A stretch of 13,688 nt of DNA from Asterionellopsis glacialis (Eukaryota; Bacillariophyta; Plagiogrammaphyceae; Rhaphoneidales; Asterionellopsidaceae), in assembly GCA_014885115.2 (NCBI GenBank), contig WKLE02000121.1, positions 1 to 13,688 on the forward strand. The letters run 5' to 3'. Position numbers and translations under genes: made by a program. The notes under the pieces are model-generated. The model had not been told where the DNA came from. It did not search any database and saw only the letters and a list, made by a program, of their open reading frames with translations. Below, piece by piece: positions 1-7,728 of this stretch (within the stretch, counting starts at the first letter, position 1; each line of letters opens with the position of its first letter).

Positions 1-479
1 ATAGTAGAACAACAGTGGTTTGTACAATACCCAAAACCTACGCAAGTCACTTTTGACCGAGGTACGGAATTCATGAAGGATTTCCGTAGTATGCTAGAAG
101 ATGAATACCACATCAAACGCAAACCGTTCACTACCCGTAACCCACAGGCAAATGCCGTAGTGGAGAGGATACATCAAGTAGTGGGCAATATGATACAAAA
201 CCACAAGGTACAACGTAGTACTGAAGAAAACCCATGGGCCGGTGTACTTGCTACCGTAGCGTACGCCGTATGTTAATCAAACATGACTGGAAAGTAAGAG
301 ATAAGGCCCTACTAGAAAACGATAAGTCCAACCCATGTAAATACGTACAACCACGCGATGGACCACTCATTGTTTGTCAAGTACACTGTAATGGTACGTT
401 GACTATTCAATGGGGACCAGTACTAGACAGACTCAATATTTGTCACGTAAAACCCTACCACGCTGCCGCTGCTGCATAA
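1..479 (+). pseudogene. Ty3/gypsy integrase, 3' end of pol, internally deleted
   Basis: Integrase joins retrotransposon cDNA into the host genome. The fragment enters from the left window edge and reads in frame 1 to a TAA at 274-276. The second catalytic Asp lies in FDRGTEF (codon 55-57) and the catalytic Glu in NPQANAVVER (codon 163-165). They are separated by 35 residues, the D(35)E spacing of retroviral-type integrases; the first Asp would lie left of the window. After AYAVC the frame is lost. Frame 3 takes over from about 270 (LIKHDWKVRDKALL) and runs to TAA at 477-479, with the C-terminal DNA-binding part ending RLNICHVKPYH. The piece normally found between these two segments (the end of the core and the linker) is absent, so I infer a deletion of roughly 70 codons plus a frame change near 265-275. 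The polypurine tract and LTR follow directly, as expected for the end of pol. Confidence 0.9.
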
Positions 480-507
480 ACGTCCTAAGTACTAGATTGC
501 TGGATAT

Positions 508-516
508 GGGGGCGAG
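508..516 (+). other. polypurine tract (plus-strand primer)
   Basis: GGGGGCGAG lies immediately before the LTR start TGCAG. A purine-rich tract abutting the 3' LTR is where plus-strand DNA synthesis starts in LTR retrotransposons. Its place, just after the integrase stop and directly against the LTR, supports reading 517-996 as the 3' LTR of the element at the left edge. One C interrupts the run. Confidence 0.7.
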
Positions 517-996
517 TGCAGTAGGCAAGTTGCGAGACTTGCCTACGGATGGACCATGATGTGATGACATCATGGACGGGACAGATGTGATGACATCATC
601 ACACCGACAGACAAGATGACATGATGATGTCATCAAGCCGACAGATGTGAACGCGCAGTGACGCACAGCATTATTGCAAATGCTGATGTCACAAGCGAAG
701 CATATCGAATTCCACTCTGCAGCAGAGCACGGTGACGCGCCTGACTCGGAGCGTTCTGAGTGGCTGGCTTGGGGAGTTTGGTTCACATGTTAAAACCAAA
801 CTCTGTTAGAAACCAAACTCTAAGTAGATCCGCTGTAGGATCTCGTACTTCCTTTGGGTCGCAAAGACGAATCGGTGAATTGTCAGATTTTTTTAGTTAA
901 GCTTTAAAATAGCTCATAATTTATTCACTCCAATAAAGTCTACTTCATTTTCATCATTTTCACCTTACTTTTCAACAGTGCTGCCAGCATAGTGCA
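517..996 (+). repeat. 3' LTR, 480 bp, older copy
   Basis: The repeat starts TGCAGTAGGC and ends AGCATAGTGCA, giving the TG...CA ends of an LTR with short imperfect inverted termini. It aligns along its length with the reverse complement of 11877-12356, which is also 480 bp. A poly(A) signal AATAAA sits at 932-937, in a stretch conserved in all copies (ATAGCTCATAATTTATTC just upstream). The U3 part has several TGACATCA or TGATGTCA octamers where the 11877-12356 copy has TGACGTCA. I count about 20 CpG by hand, against about 41 in that copy. A 12-bp direct repeat (AAACCAAACTCT at 793-804 and 810-821) is seen only here. The flank from 997 should be the insertion target; the other target duplication would be outside the window. 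Confidence 0.92.
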
Positions 997-1719
997 GGTT
1001 GATATTTGGGTTGGTAGGTACACGGATAGAATTGATCCCGTTGTTGTTGTCTTTCTTTCTGAAGCCTTTCAGTTTTAAAAATAATTGCTTGTTTTCTCTC
1101 CTTTTGCTTAGGTTTCTTAACATAATGGACTTGTGTTTATCGTCGTTTAAATAAAGTCTTGTGGTTTCTGGTGGTTTGGATTCCGGCATGGTATCTCCTA
1201 TCTCTTGATAATGTTTGTATGTAGTGTGAGGTGTTGGAAGGATCCAATCTAATATGTTTGAATTTTTGTAATGAGGGATGCGGTTTGTGGATATGTGAGT
1301 GCGTGTATTTGGAATATGTGTATGAACTTGGGATGGTATGAGTTGGTAGTTCGTATCTGGTTGAGTGGTGAGGTGAGTGGATTGCTTGAAGTATTGTGGA
1401 ATACTCATGATTTAGAAGTTCCCATTTTGGATTGGGTTTTCCTTGGTTTGACGGGAGTGTTGTAGATATCGGAGAGTGATTCCAGGGAGTCTGTAGTGGA
1501 TTCTGTTGCAGAGTCTGCGGAGGAGAAATTGCAATCTGTGTTTTTAGGAAGTTTCCAAACAGGAGATCTAATAGGGGATTCTGCCATAGAATCGGTATCT
1601 TGGAGGGCGTCAAACTGGGCTTTAACAGAGGTGTGAACGCATTGTGATACCTGTTGGAGTAGTTGGCTCATGAAGTGGTTTTTGTTTTCTTCGAGTTCTT
1701 TCTTATGGTGTAGTTTGTC
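997..1719 (-). pseudogene. unidentified reading frame between two LTR ends
   Basis: I do not recognise this sequence. On the minus strand an open frame reads from the LTR junction at about 1720 through an ATG at 1671-1669 (MSQLLQQVSQ) to a stop at 1405. The open part upstream of the ATG is rich in Lys and Glu. The segment contains MAESPIRSPVWK and a Ser/Thr/Asp-rich stretch. A second frame overlaps its end (ATG at 1408-1406), is rich in His, Thr and Pro, and becomes strongly basic (LSKRRENKQLFLKLKGFRKK). It runs into the LTR end at 996, so its last dozen or so codons are LTR sequence. A single frameshift near 1400 would make one protein of about 240 residues. There are no membrane segments and no catalytic motif. 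The + element appears to have inserted into this frame, so part of the gene may lie left of the window. It could be a host gene exon, an accessory retrotransposon ORF, or chance. Confidence 0.35.
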
Positions 1720-1835
1720 TTGTCGGGTATTTTACTTAAATTCTAAAATAGCTCATAATTTATTCACTCCAATAAAATCTACTTCCTTTTCTATCATTTT
1801 CACCTTACTTTTCAAATTTGTTGCAGCATAGTGCA
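1720..1835 (+). repeat. truncated LTR: last 116 bp only
   Basis: Similarity to the LTR family starts abruptly at TTGTCGGGTATTTTAC and continues to the LTR terminus GCATAGTGCA. It includes the AATAAA poly(A) signal at 1771-1776. It matches the 11877-12356 copy more closely than the neighbouring 517-996 copy: both have TCGGGTATTTTACTTAAA and AAATTTGTTGCAGC. It therefore does not look like the partner of 517-996 from one insertion. The first 364 bp or so of the LTR are missing, and the minus-strand frame of 997-1719 starts exactly at the break. Confidence 0.88.
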
Positions 1836-2965
1836 GCACTACACCTAACTATGTGAGTAGTATCCCTTGTGTATTTAATTATAGTGCAAATGCGCACATA
1901 CATGCACAGACGGGCAAGTTGGATAGACAATGGTGAAGTGGACAGACAGAAGATGATGTTGTGGCAGATGACTGGATGATGATGGATGTGGCAGATTGTT
2001 GTGATGTCAGCTCCACCAGGAATGTTGTTATGTGGCAGTCCAGCTGACTAATGGAGGTTTTACTGGTTACTGAACCTTTCCTCCAAATTACAAAATATTA
2101 CAAAATAGAATCTTCCTAAACTAATCATAATTAATTTACATTACCAAAACAAGTCTTATCTTGTCTCTTGTGTAATCCCTGAGTCGATTGTCGTAACCCG
2201 ACTGCATAGAAAGTAATAACATTATTCCCTCTGTTGACGATGGGATTTTACCTTCAGCAATGAAGACAATCCATTCCATCTGGATTCTATGTGAACCAGT
2301 ATGAAGGCTTAATTCTATGTGAACCAGTATGAAGGCCTAAGCTAGGGCGTCAGTACATCTGTTTCACAAAGCAAAGCCAACTAGATAAACCAATCCAGTA
2401 TGGACCAATAGTAAACACCTATGGTAACCTATACTAGGAGCCAATATAGTGTAGTTGTTACAGTAGTACGACCAACCAAACACAATACCTGTATAACCCT
2501 ATAATCGGTACTATCAACAACAACAACATAAACAATACTACATACTGTAGACCATGGAAACTACTTTCTTTAAGATACTAATTATCACAGGTGTAGCAAA
2601 AGTACAAAAATCGAAATCCTAGAGATTCGCAGAAATGGTCAATATCAAAAACCAGGAAGTGAGTACTCTGTACCAACACCTACCAATAATCAACATAAAT
2701 TGACTTAAGCCTGCATCAAGCATGTATAGCACTGCAAGAACAGTATATATACCACTAAACTAGTGGATTGTTATAATACAAGTAAAGGACCTTGTTATCT
2801 AAACTAGTATCATGAACAGTTGTCTTAAAAACAACTGGGTCGTGTTCACTCATGATGCATAGTGCATAAGTTTGAAGCTAGTAGTAGGATATTTAAAACC
2901 ATGCGATCCAACTATTAACAGCAGTACACAACTGATGTAGAGAAGTACAGGACTTAAAGAATTCT
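1836..2965. other. gene-free AT-rich DNA with possible old LTR remnants
   Basis: No long open frame and no recognisable protein fragment on either strand. Around 1900-2060 there are GATGATG and TGTGGCAG repeats and a TGATGTCAGC motif like those in the U3 of the LTR family. The segment ending near 2221 (ACCCGACTGCATAGAAAG then AATAACA) looks like the end of an LTR of another family, but I cannot find its start, so this is only a suggestion. Short simple repeats occur, for example TTACAAAATA twice near 2087-2106 and a CAA-rich stretch near 2514-2532. The rest (about 2340-2965) shows nothing I can name. Confidence 0.4.
2284..2339. repeat. 28-bp tandem duplication, two copies
   Basis: The unit beginning ATTCTATGTGAACCAGTATG occurs at 2284-2311 and again at 2312-2339, head to tail, with one difference (GGCTTA against GGCCTA). 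The near identity implies a recent slippage or duplication in otherwise degraded sequence. No coding or regulatory role is visible. Confidence 0.9.
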
Positions 2966-3120
2966 TGCAGTGGGCAAGTTGTGAGCAAGATACAACTTGC
3001 GCATACAATAATGTCAATCAACTATAGTACGGATGTACTGTGATGTAATGATGTCACAGATGAGAATGTGCAGTGATGTGGTGCCGCATTCAAAAGAATG
3101 CTGATGTGTTCACACTCCAC
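2966..3120 (+). repeat. degenerate 5' part of an LTR (probable 5' LTR remnant of the second gypsy element)
   Basis: TGCAGTGGGCAAGTTGTGAG at 2966 matches the LTR start TGCAGTAGGCAAGTTGCGAG. Downstream, GAATGTGCAGTGATG parallels GAACGCGCAGTGACG of the 517-996 copy, then GCTGATGT and CACTCCAC parallel GCTGATGT and CACTCTGC. Differences are often CG to TG. Similarity ends near 3120, so the rest of the LTR, including the poly(A) region, is missing. The gag start follows only 54 bp later. By position it is best read as the internally deleted 5' LTR of the element whose gag begins at 3175; no primer binding site is visible. Confidence 0.65.
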
Positions 3121-3174
3121 ACAAAAAGCGGTAAGTAATTTACAGATATCATTCTTTTTTTGATCAACTCAACC

Positions 3175-4274
3175 ATGAAAGTTGTTACTCCCAACCAAGG
3201 CAATGGTTGAAGCTATCCACTGCCTCCTATCCTGCTTGAGATTCCAAGTACAGAAGAACAGAAGCTAGCTAAAGTGTAGTACACCAAAGTTAGTCTGTTA
3301 TCTAATTCCGGAGACCAGAACTCCAAAGAAAAGTATACTATGGATTTCCCATACTTCAGCCACAGGTCCCCTAGAGAACTACTGGACTGGTTCAACAACC
3401 TAGACCTGGTGATTTGCAGTCAGCGTATCATGACCAGGCCTTTGCATTATTCAATGGCCCATACTTTCCTACACAGTGAAGGCCTATATGTGTTCAACAC
3501 CACAGCCACCCACTGTGGAAACAAGATGGTGGAACACTTCAAGTTGGTTGGCGATGACCTTAAGAAGCTATTTTTTCCACTTCAGGTGCTCATGAAGCAG
3601 AAATGCTACATGCACTGGTTCCTCAGGAAGCCACACAAGCTAACATCCAAAGAGTACCAAGCTGCTCTTTATATGCTCAATGACTACTTAGAGAAATTTC
3701 CCGGAGAGGACAAAAACTCTAAGCTTTCTAAAAAAGAACTATTCAAGATCCTTGAGTTTGTAATCCCTGCTGCCTGGAGCAAGGAAATGGCACACCAAGG
3801 ATTCAATCCTCAGGTCAAAGGCCTGCCAGCATTTCTGGAATTCCTGGAACGTATGGAAGTCACAGATGACATAGGAGATCGGTCAGGCCCTAGGACTAAG
3901 GACAAGCTGGCCTGCAAGGACAAAGCTAACAATCCAACTAGCGGCTGGGATGGTAAAGACCAGAAATCCACAAGAACAGTTCTCACGATACCAGTAAATG
4001 CTGTGCCCTGGACAAATACATCAATCAGCATCAGAAAGATGGTGATAAGCAAGAACAACCTAAGTACAAGCACCAACACTACAATAAGTATGATAATCAG
4101 GAATTAAATGCCATTGCGGTTCAAGTCAAAGACTTATTGACCAAGGACTCATCTAGTAAAAACAAGTGTAAATGCAATGATACCAGCAAGAAATCCAATG
4201 ACACTGATAGTGATGTTGAACAATGCTACAACTTCAATTTTGATACCTTAAGTATTGACAGCAATGAAGAATGA
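3175..4274 (+). pseudogene. Ty3/gypsy Gag-like protein, with premature stops and a frame change
   Basis: Gag forms the particle in which the element is reverse transcribed. Frame 1 opens at ATG 3175 (MKVVTPNQ), is interrupted by TGA 3208-3210 and TAG 3277-3279, and is then open from MDFPYFSHRSP at 3340 to 4107. The helical, Trp/Leu-rich body includes LLDWFNNLDL, a stretch ending YLEKFPGE, and FKILEFVIPAAWSKEMAHQGF, then LPAFLEFLERME, a pattern I associate with diatom-type gypsy Gag. After about 3957 the better reading moves to frame 0: a degraded, Cys/His-bearing, Lys-rich tail (SKCCALDKYINQHQKDGDK) and an acidic end at TGA 4272. A one-base indel between 3957 and about 4000 would explain this. 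No slippery heptamer is obvious, so I favour decay over programmed frameshifting. I chose 3175 because it is the first in-frame ATG after the LTR remnant. Confidence 0.75.
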
Positions 4275-4379
4275 GATGATACCCCCATAGCAACTAAAAT
4301 AGAAAATCATTTACATAACTATTCTACACCTAACCACCTGCCTTGCAATACCTTTAGAGACTTGGAAAGCCTGAGGAAA

Positions 4380-4848
4380 AAGCCTAAAATGAGGCATACT
4401 TGCCCGGTTACAGTTGCGCTAATGCTAGTAAGTAAAGGACAAAGGCAGAAAACAAAGCCACTTAATTTCAGCCACCATAGTAAATAAGATATTTACCAAA
4501 AACCTTAAGTGTAAACCTGTGCCCAAGACGCTTTGGAAAACTATTGGCAGAAATTTTTCAACCAATCAAAAGGTCCGGGCAATATTCAAATTGCCCAAAT
4601 TCAATGACTGTAAGGCCATTGAATGGGAATGTCATGTCAACAAGACAAAAGGTCAACAATCATATGACATGATAATTGGATACAAACTCCTAGAAGAGCT
4701 AGGTATGATATTTGACTATAAGAAGTGCATAATGACTTGGGAGGATGCCAAAGTGCCAATGCAATTGACTGACTATAAGATTGAGGAATTGTACAGTATG
4801 CTACAGGAGCTCACCGAGCCTAGACAAGTATGTGAAGCCACTGATGGC
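4380..4848 (+). pseudogene. Ty3/gypsy aspartic protease, active site lost
   Basis: Retropepsin-like protease that would cleave the Gag-Pol polyprotein. The start (TCPVTVALMLVSKGQRQKTK then PLN) reads in frame 0 from about 4395. The later part reads in frame 1: TIVNKIFTKNLKCKPVPKTL, then an FKLPKF strand, then YDMIIGYKLLEELGM, the conserved second half with its flap-side DMIIG. The Asp-Ser/Thr-Gly triad should lie between these parts, near 4462-4475. There the DNA reads NFSHH in one frame and LISAT in the other, so the triad is gone, together with a frame change. The frame ends at TGA 4849-4851. It is non-functional by both criteria. Confidence 0.8.
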
Positions 4849-4875
4849 TGACTTAGACAAAGTAATTAGAATGTG

Positions 4876-5917
4876 CTGGAAAGCCTTAAAAACGTGCTAC
4901 TTAAGAAATACAAACCTTTGCTCAATGGTACCCTGGGCACGTGGAACGTTGATCTAGTGAGTATCAAAATTAAAGAAGGCTCCAAACCATACCATGGTAA
5001 AGCCTACCCAGTACCCCAAGTCTATGACTGACTACTTAGATAAGAGGTAGACCAACTAGTACTATGCATAGGAGTGCTACAAAAAGTTAATAGATCAGAA
5101 TGGGCAGCACCTAGCTTCCCACAACCTAAGAAAAACAATACTATCAGGTTTATTTCTGACTTTAGGAAATTAAAAAAATACCTGGGGTGTTTCTGAGAAC
5201 GTGCAAATACCCCAAAATATACCTCGTTTTTTGGAAAACAGTATAAAAAATAACTAGTGATAAGCCATATCAATACTGTTATGATGTTACTCCAGTAACA
5301 TTTGATGTTTTATGTGAGTGTATTGATCATCTATGAGTACCCACAATGTTACCCATAGGAGGTTAGTACATTCCTACGAGCACGTACAAGTGTACAAAAG
5401 GAATGTACTGCTCTGATATGCCAATAAACAAAGTAAAAGAACAAAAAAGTTGAGAAAAAAAAAAGTCGAGAAAAAACTACAACAATCAACTTTTGCAACA
5501 TACTTTTGTTGGAATTACTTACAGAACATGAAGGTTTCTCATATGTGTCATCCTTAGACTTAAATATGGGATACTATCACATACGACTAGATGCAGATGC
5601 TAGCAAATTATGTACCATTGTCCTACCATGTGGGAAGTATGAATACTTACGTCTACCCATGGGAGTTGCAAGTTCAGCAGACATTTCCAAGAGAAGATGA
5701 GCTAACTTATGTGCGGACTAGAATTTGTACGCATGTATATCAATGATCTATTGCTCCTTACAATTTTGAAGACCATCTATATAAATGGGCCTGGTACTAC
5801 AAAGACTACAAGAAGCAGGGCTTAAAGTCAACACCAAGAAATCCTTCTTGGGATGAACCCAAATGATTTATCTTGGATTCCATGTATGCCGCAAGGGCAT
5901 AAGGCCATTGAAGGCAG
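4876..5917 (+). pseudogene. Ty3/gypsy reverse transcriptase, fragmented
   Basis: It would copy element RNA into DNA. Frame 1 from 4876 (LESLKNVLLKKYKPLLNGTLG) carries the N-terminal fingers: PYHGKAYPVPQ, GVLQKVNRSEWAAPSF, and RFISDFRKL. Stops are TGA 5029 and TAA 5041, with TAG 4867 just upstream. After LKKY (about 5181) the reading is lost for about 320 bp. It resumes at 5506-5509 with LELLTEHEGFSYVSSLDLN, whose Asp is the motif A metal ligand (SSLDLNMGYYHIRL), then LPMGVASSAD (motif B). A frameshift at about 5684 moves to frame 0: QEKMS, TAA 5703, then YINDLL at 5736. This is motif C, where YIDD is expected, so the first catalytic Asp is Asn (codon 5742-5744). A further shift returns to frame 1 at about 5785 (LVLQRLQEAGLKVN, YLGFHVCRKGIRPL), with TGA 5854. 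It ends at the LINE junction. Confidence 0.92.
5187..5505. other. non-coding interruption of the gypsy RT, with inverted repeats
   Basis: This 320-bp stretch replaces a region that should encode only about 17 residues between FRKL and LELL of the RT. It contains an 11-bp perfect inverted repeat AGTACATTCCT/AGGAATGTACT (5365-5375, 5399-5409, 23-nt loop). It also has a 7-bp hairpin ATGTTAC-TCCA-GTAACAT (5284-5301) and an A-rich duplicated stretch (AAAAAAGTTGAG then AAAAAAGTCGAG near 5444-5476). It has no ORF. It could be a small non-autonomous insertion plus deletion of target sequence; I cannot define its ends or a target duplication. Confidence 0.5.
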
Positions 5918-6325
5918 CGCTACCTTTTTCATTCTTAAGTGAACCGTCTGTCACAGCTAGTGCTACCCCTGCTTTCACTGCATCCTTCCATGATTGATAG
6001 GGGCCTAGTATGTCCAGGTAATCAATACACCATTTTTCTGCTGGTCTGAGCGATTGATATACTTGGTCAAGCGTTTTTGGTACAGTTTGCTGATCTTGGG
6101 TAGGCTTTAGTTTTGTCCAACCAGATATCTTACACGTATTGTTCTTCACTCATCCATTGCGAAATAGTGTATAGCACGTACTCTTTGGTGGGTGATTGTA
6201 TAACCCCATCGGTGTATGTAGGAACCAATTAGAGTGGCTAAACCACTGCCATTTGTCCTTGTGAGTTCTAACGGCTCCCCGGCTATTCTTAATACCAAGT
6301 ACTGCTGTGCAAGTATTATCAGTTC
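5918..6325 (-). pseudogene. LINE C-terminal connector and truncated RNase H domain
   Basis: After the RT thumb stop at 6327-6329 the reading continues one frame over (LIILAQQYLVLRIAGEPLEL... up to about 6150). It then returns to the frame WTKLKPTQDQ ... CIDYLDILGPYQSWKDAVKA. Next comes LAVTDGSLKNEKGSAAF. TDGS is the first metal-binding motif of RNase H, the Asp being the start of the catalytic set. This domain removes element RNA from RNA:DNA hybrids. The domain is cut here, so its remaining catalytic residues are absent. Beyond the cut the same open frame runs about 14 more codons into antisense gypsy pol, to 5868; that tail is not LINE protein. Confidence 0.75.
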
Positions 6326-6326
6326 C

Positions 6327-7610
6327 TCACTCTCCTAGCAGTTTTTTTAAGTTCAAGTTTGTAGACAATTGGCATAGACATTTCATAATGGTTCGCCTCC
6401 ATAAACACCAATCTAACTTGTGGCCAGTGCCTTGGTTTGGCCAGTCCAGGTGGCTGTTGCCATGAAAGGGAGTGTTCAAAAAGGCCTGTTTGTGGAGGGT
6501 TGCTCCGTTGCCTGTAGCAATATCAGACACGCAGATTACCTGTTTTATCATTCTGCATCTATTGAGTCTGATTAGTTGTGGCCGGGATAAGTTGGCATTG
6601 GCAAAGACATCCATCAACAATTGATCATGTAGTCTGTTGTAGGTAAGAGATTGTGACTGTTCAGTGATAAGCAGATTCTTGTTGTGTTGTTCTTGCCACA
6701 CATTTTTGATCCAGCAATCGGTCACCAACAGTCCAAATTTTCTGAAATCCTTCTGAAAGAGAGCACCGCTCATACTGAGTTCCAATTTACAATATTCCAA
6801 TGATGTCCTAAGAAATTGTCCTGTTGGTATGTCTAAGCATCCGTGGCATAACAGCATATCCACATGCGCTGCTACTTGGCTGTTGTATACATCAGGGATC
6901 CCCAGACCTAGGAAACCTTCAGATGCGCGTATTGCCTTCCTTGGGAATTTGTGATTTATTCGGGATTTTGGCAGTATGGCGTTTAGAGGTTTGTCTAGTA
7001 AAGTCTTTGATTGTTCCTTGCTGAGGCTCAGTGCCGTCAACGTATAGTCAATGGTTTTGGAGATAGTGGTTTTCAGTGCTTGAATTGCATCGTCCCCTGT
7101 AAGATAGGATGTTCTTATATTGGAGGCCCATACATTGGTCTTCTTCAGGAGTTGGTCAAATTGGGTGTCTTGTTGACCATTAGGGGCCATAAATACTCCA
7201 AGAGTTTCAAAGGATTGATGGAGTTGTAGTTGTTGCATCAGTTTTAGAGTGCCATCAAAGTTCCGTACTTGGAGGGGGTTTGTGGCGCTGGTGTTTTTGT
7301 AACACCACGATCCATCGGGTTTGTGTTCAAAGTCTATTAGCCACCATGAGCTTTTCTCTTTTTCAACTACCAATCCACCTCCTGTTGCTTGAACTAATCC
7401 TTCCCACATTGTGACTGCTTTCTGCATTTGTTCCAGTGCATCCTTAGTGTTCTTTCCGGTTTGTACCAAATTGGTATCATTGACGAAAGCATACCCAATC
7501 ATACGGATGCTTTCCTTTGATATTGGTGTGTTGATATGGATACCAAAACCTTCCTTGCTCCCTCATAATTGCCATCAGGGGGGAGCTCACTACCGCCTAA
7601 ATGGTAGGCC
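6327..7610 (-). pseudogene. LINE reverse transcriptase, palm motif C to thumb
   Basis: This is the downstream half of the RT. From 7610 it reads AVVSSPLMAIMREQG, preceded by an in-frame TAG where a Trp is expected (motif B end). A one-base frameshift follows near 7550, then GIHINTPISK and an open run from 7502 to 6327 of 391 codons, the longest open frame in the window. Motif C is YAFVNDTNL, where FVDDT is expected. Codons 7481-7479 and 7472-7470 are both AAT (Asn), the first replacing a catalytic Asp, so the polymerase would be dead even if the frame were whole. LNAILPKSRINHKFPRKAIR and GFLGLGIPDVYNSQVAAHV follow, a thumb/connection pattern I associate with diatom LINE RTs. The long open run despite a dead site suggests relatively young decay, or chance. 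Confidence 0.88.
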
Positions 7611-7628
7611 TGGCTCCATTGCCTTGAT

Positions 7629-7728
7629 CTCAGAAAATGGCATGCGGTCACGCTTGCCATTTTCTGAGATTTTGCCCTCTGCCACGCACAAACTGAACTA
7701 CTTATTAGTAATGGAAACAGAAATCTAT
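7629..7728. mobile_element. 100-bp hairpin-bearing insertion with 7-bp target duplication
   Basis: CCTTGAT occurs at 7622-7628 and 7729-7735 and brackets 100 bp that splits RT motif B between the codons of IYQG and NG. Taking out the insert and one copy of the repeat leaves a continuous QGNG motif, so the 7-bp repeat is a target duplication. The insert begins with a near-perfect hairpin: ATCTCAGAAAATGGCA (7627-7642) pairs with TGCCATTTTCTGAGAT (7655-7670). After one mismatch there are three more inner pairs (GCG/CGC) closing a GTCA tetraloop. The other 58 bp are AT-rich with no ORF. There are no clear terminal inverted repeats at the two ends, so it is not a standard MITE. Helitrons end in a hairpin but make no target duplication. 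Confidence 0.75.

Noticed and set aside
541..650. Repeated GATGATGTCATC-like units as a possible CRISPR or satellite array
   Set aside because: The units are irregularly spaced and belong to the LTR U3, where they are decayed CRE-like palindromes shared with the other LTR copies.
433..786. Minus-strand frame of 117 codons with a SHSERSESG motif
   Set aside because: It lies across the antisense of the integrase end and the LTR U3, and the motif comes from LTR repeat sequence. There is no independent support.
517..1835. The two LTR tails with 997-1719 between them as a complete small LTR element
   Set aside because: The left LTR follows integrase and a polypurine tract and so is a 3' LTR. The right copy lacks its first three quarters, is closer to the solo LTR than to its neighbour, and no primer binding site is visible after 996.
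3131..3136. GTAAGT resembling a 5' splice donor just before gag
   Set aside because: There is no matching acceptor or exon structure in a convincing position. A six-base match is expected by chance.
3208..3279. In-frame TGA and TAG in gag and pol as possible recoding or an alternative genetic code
   Set aside because: All three stop codons appear within conserved domains and alongside frameshifts and deletions, which indicates decay rather than reassignment.
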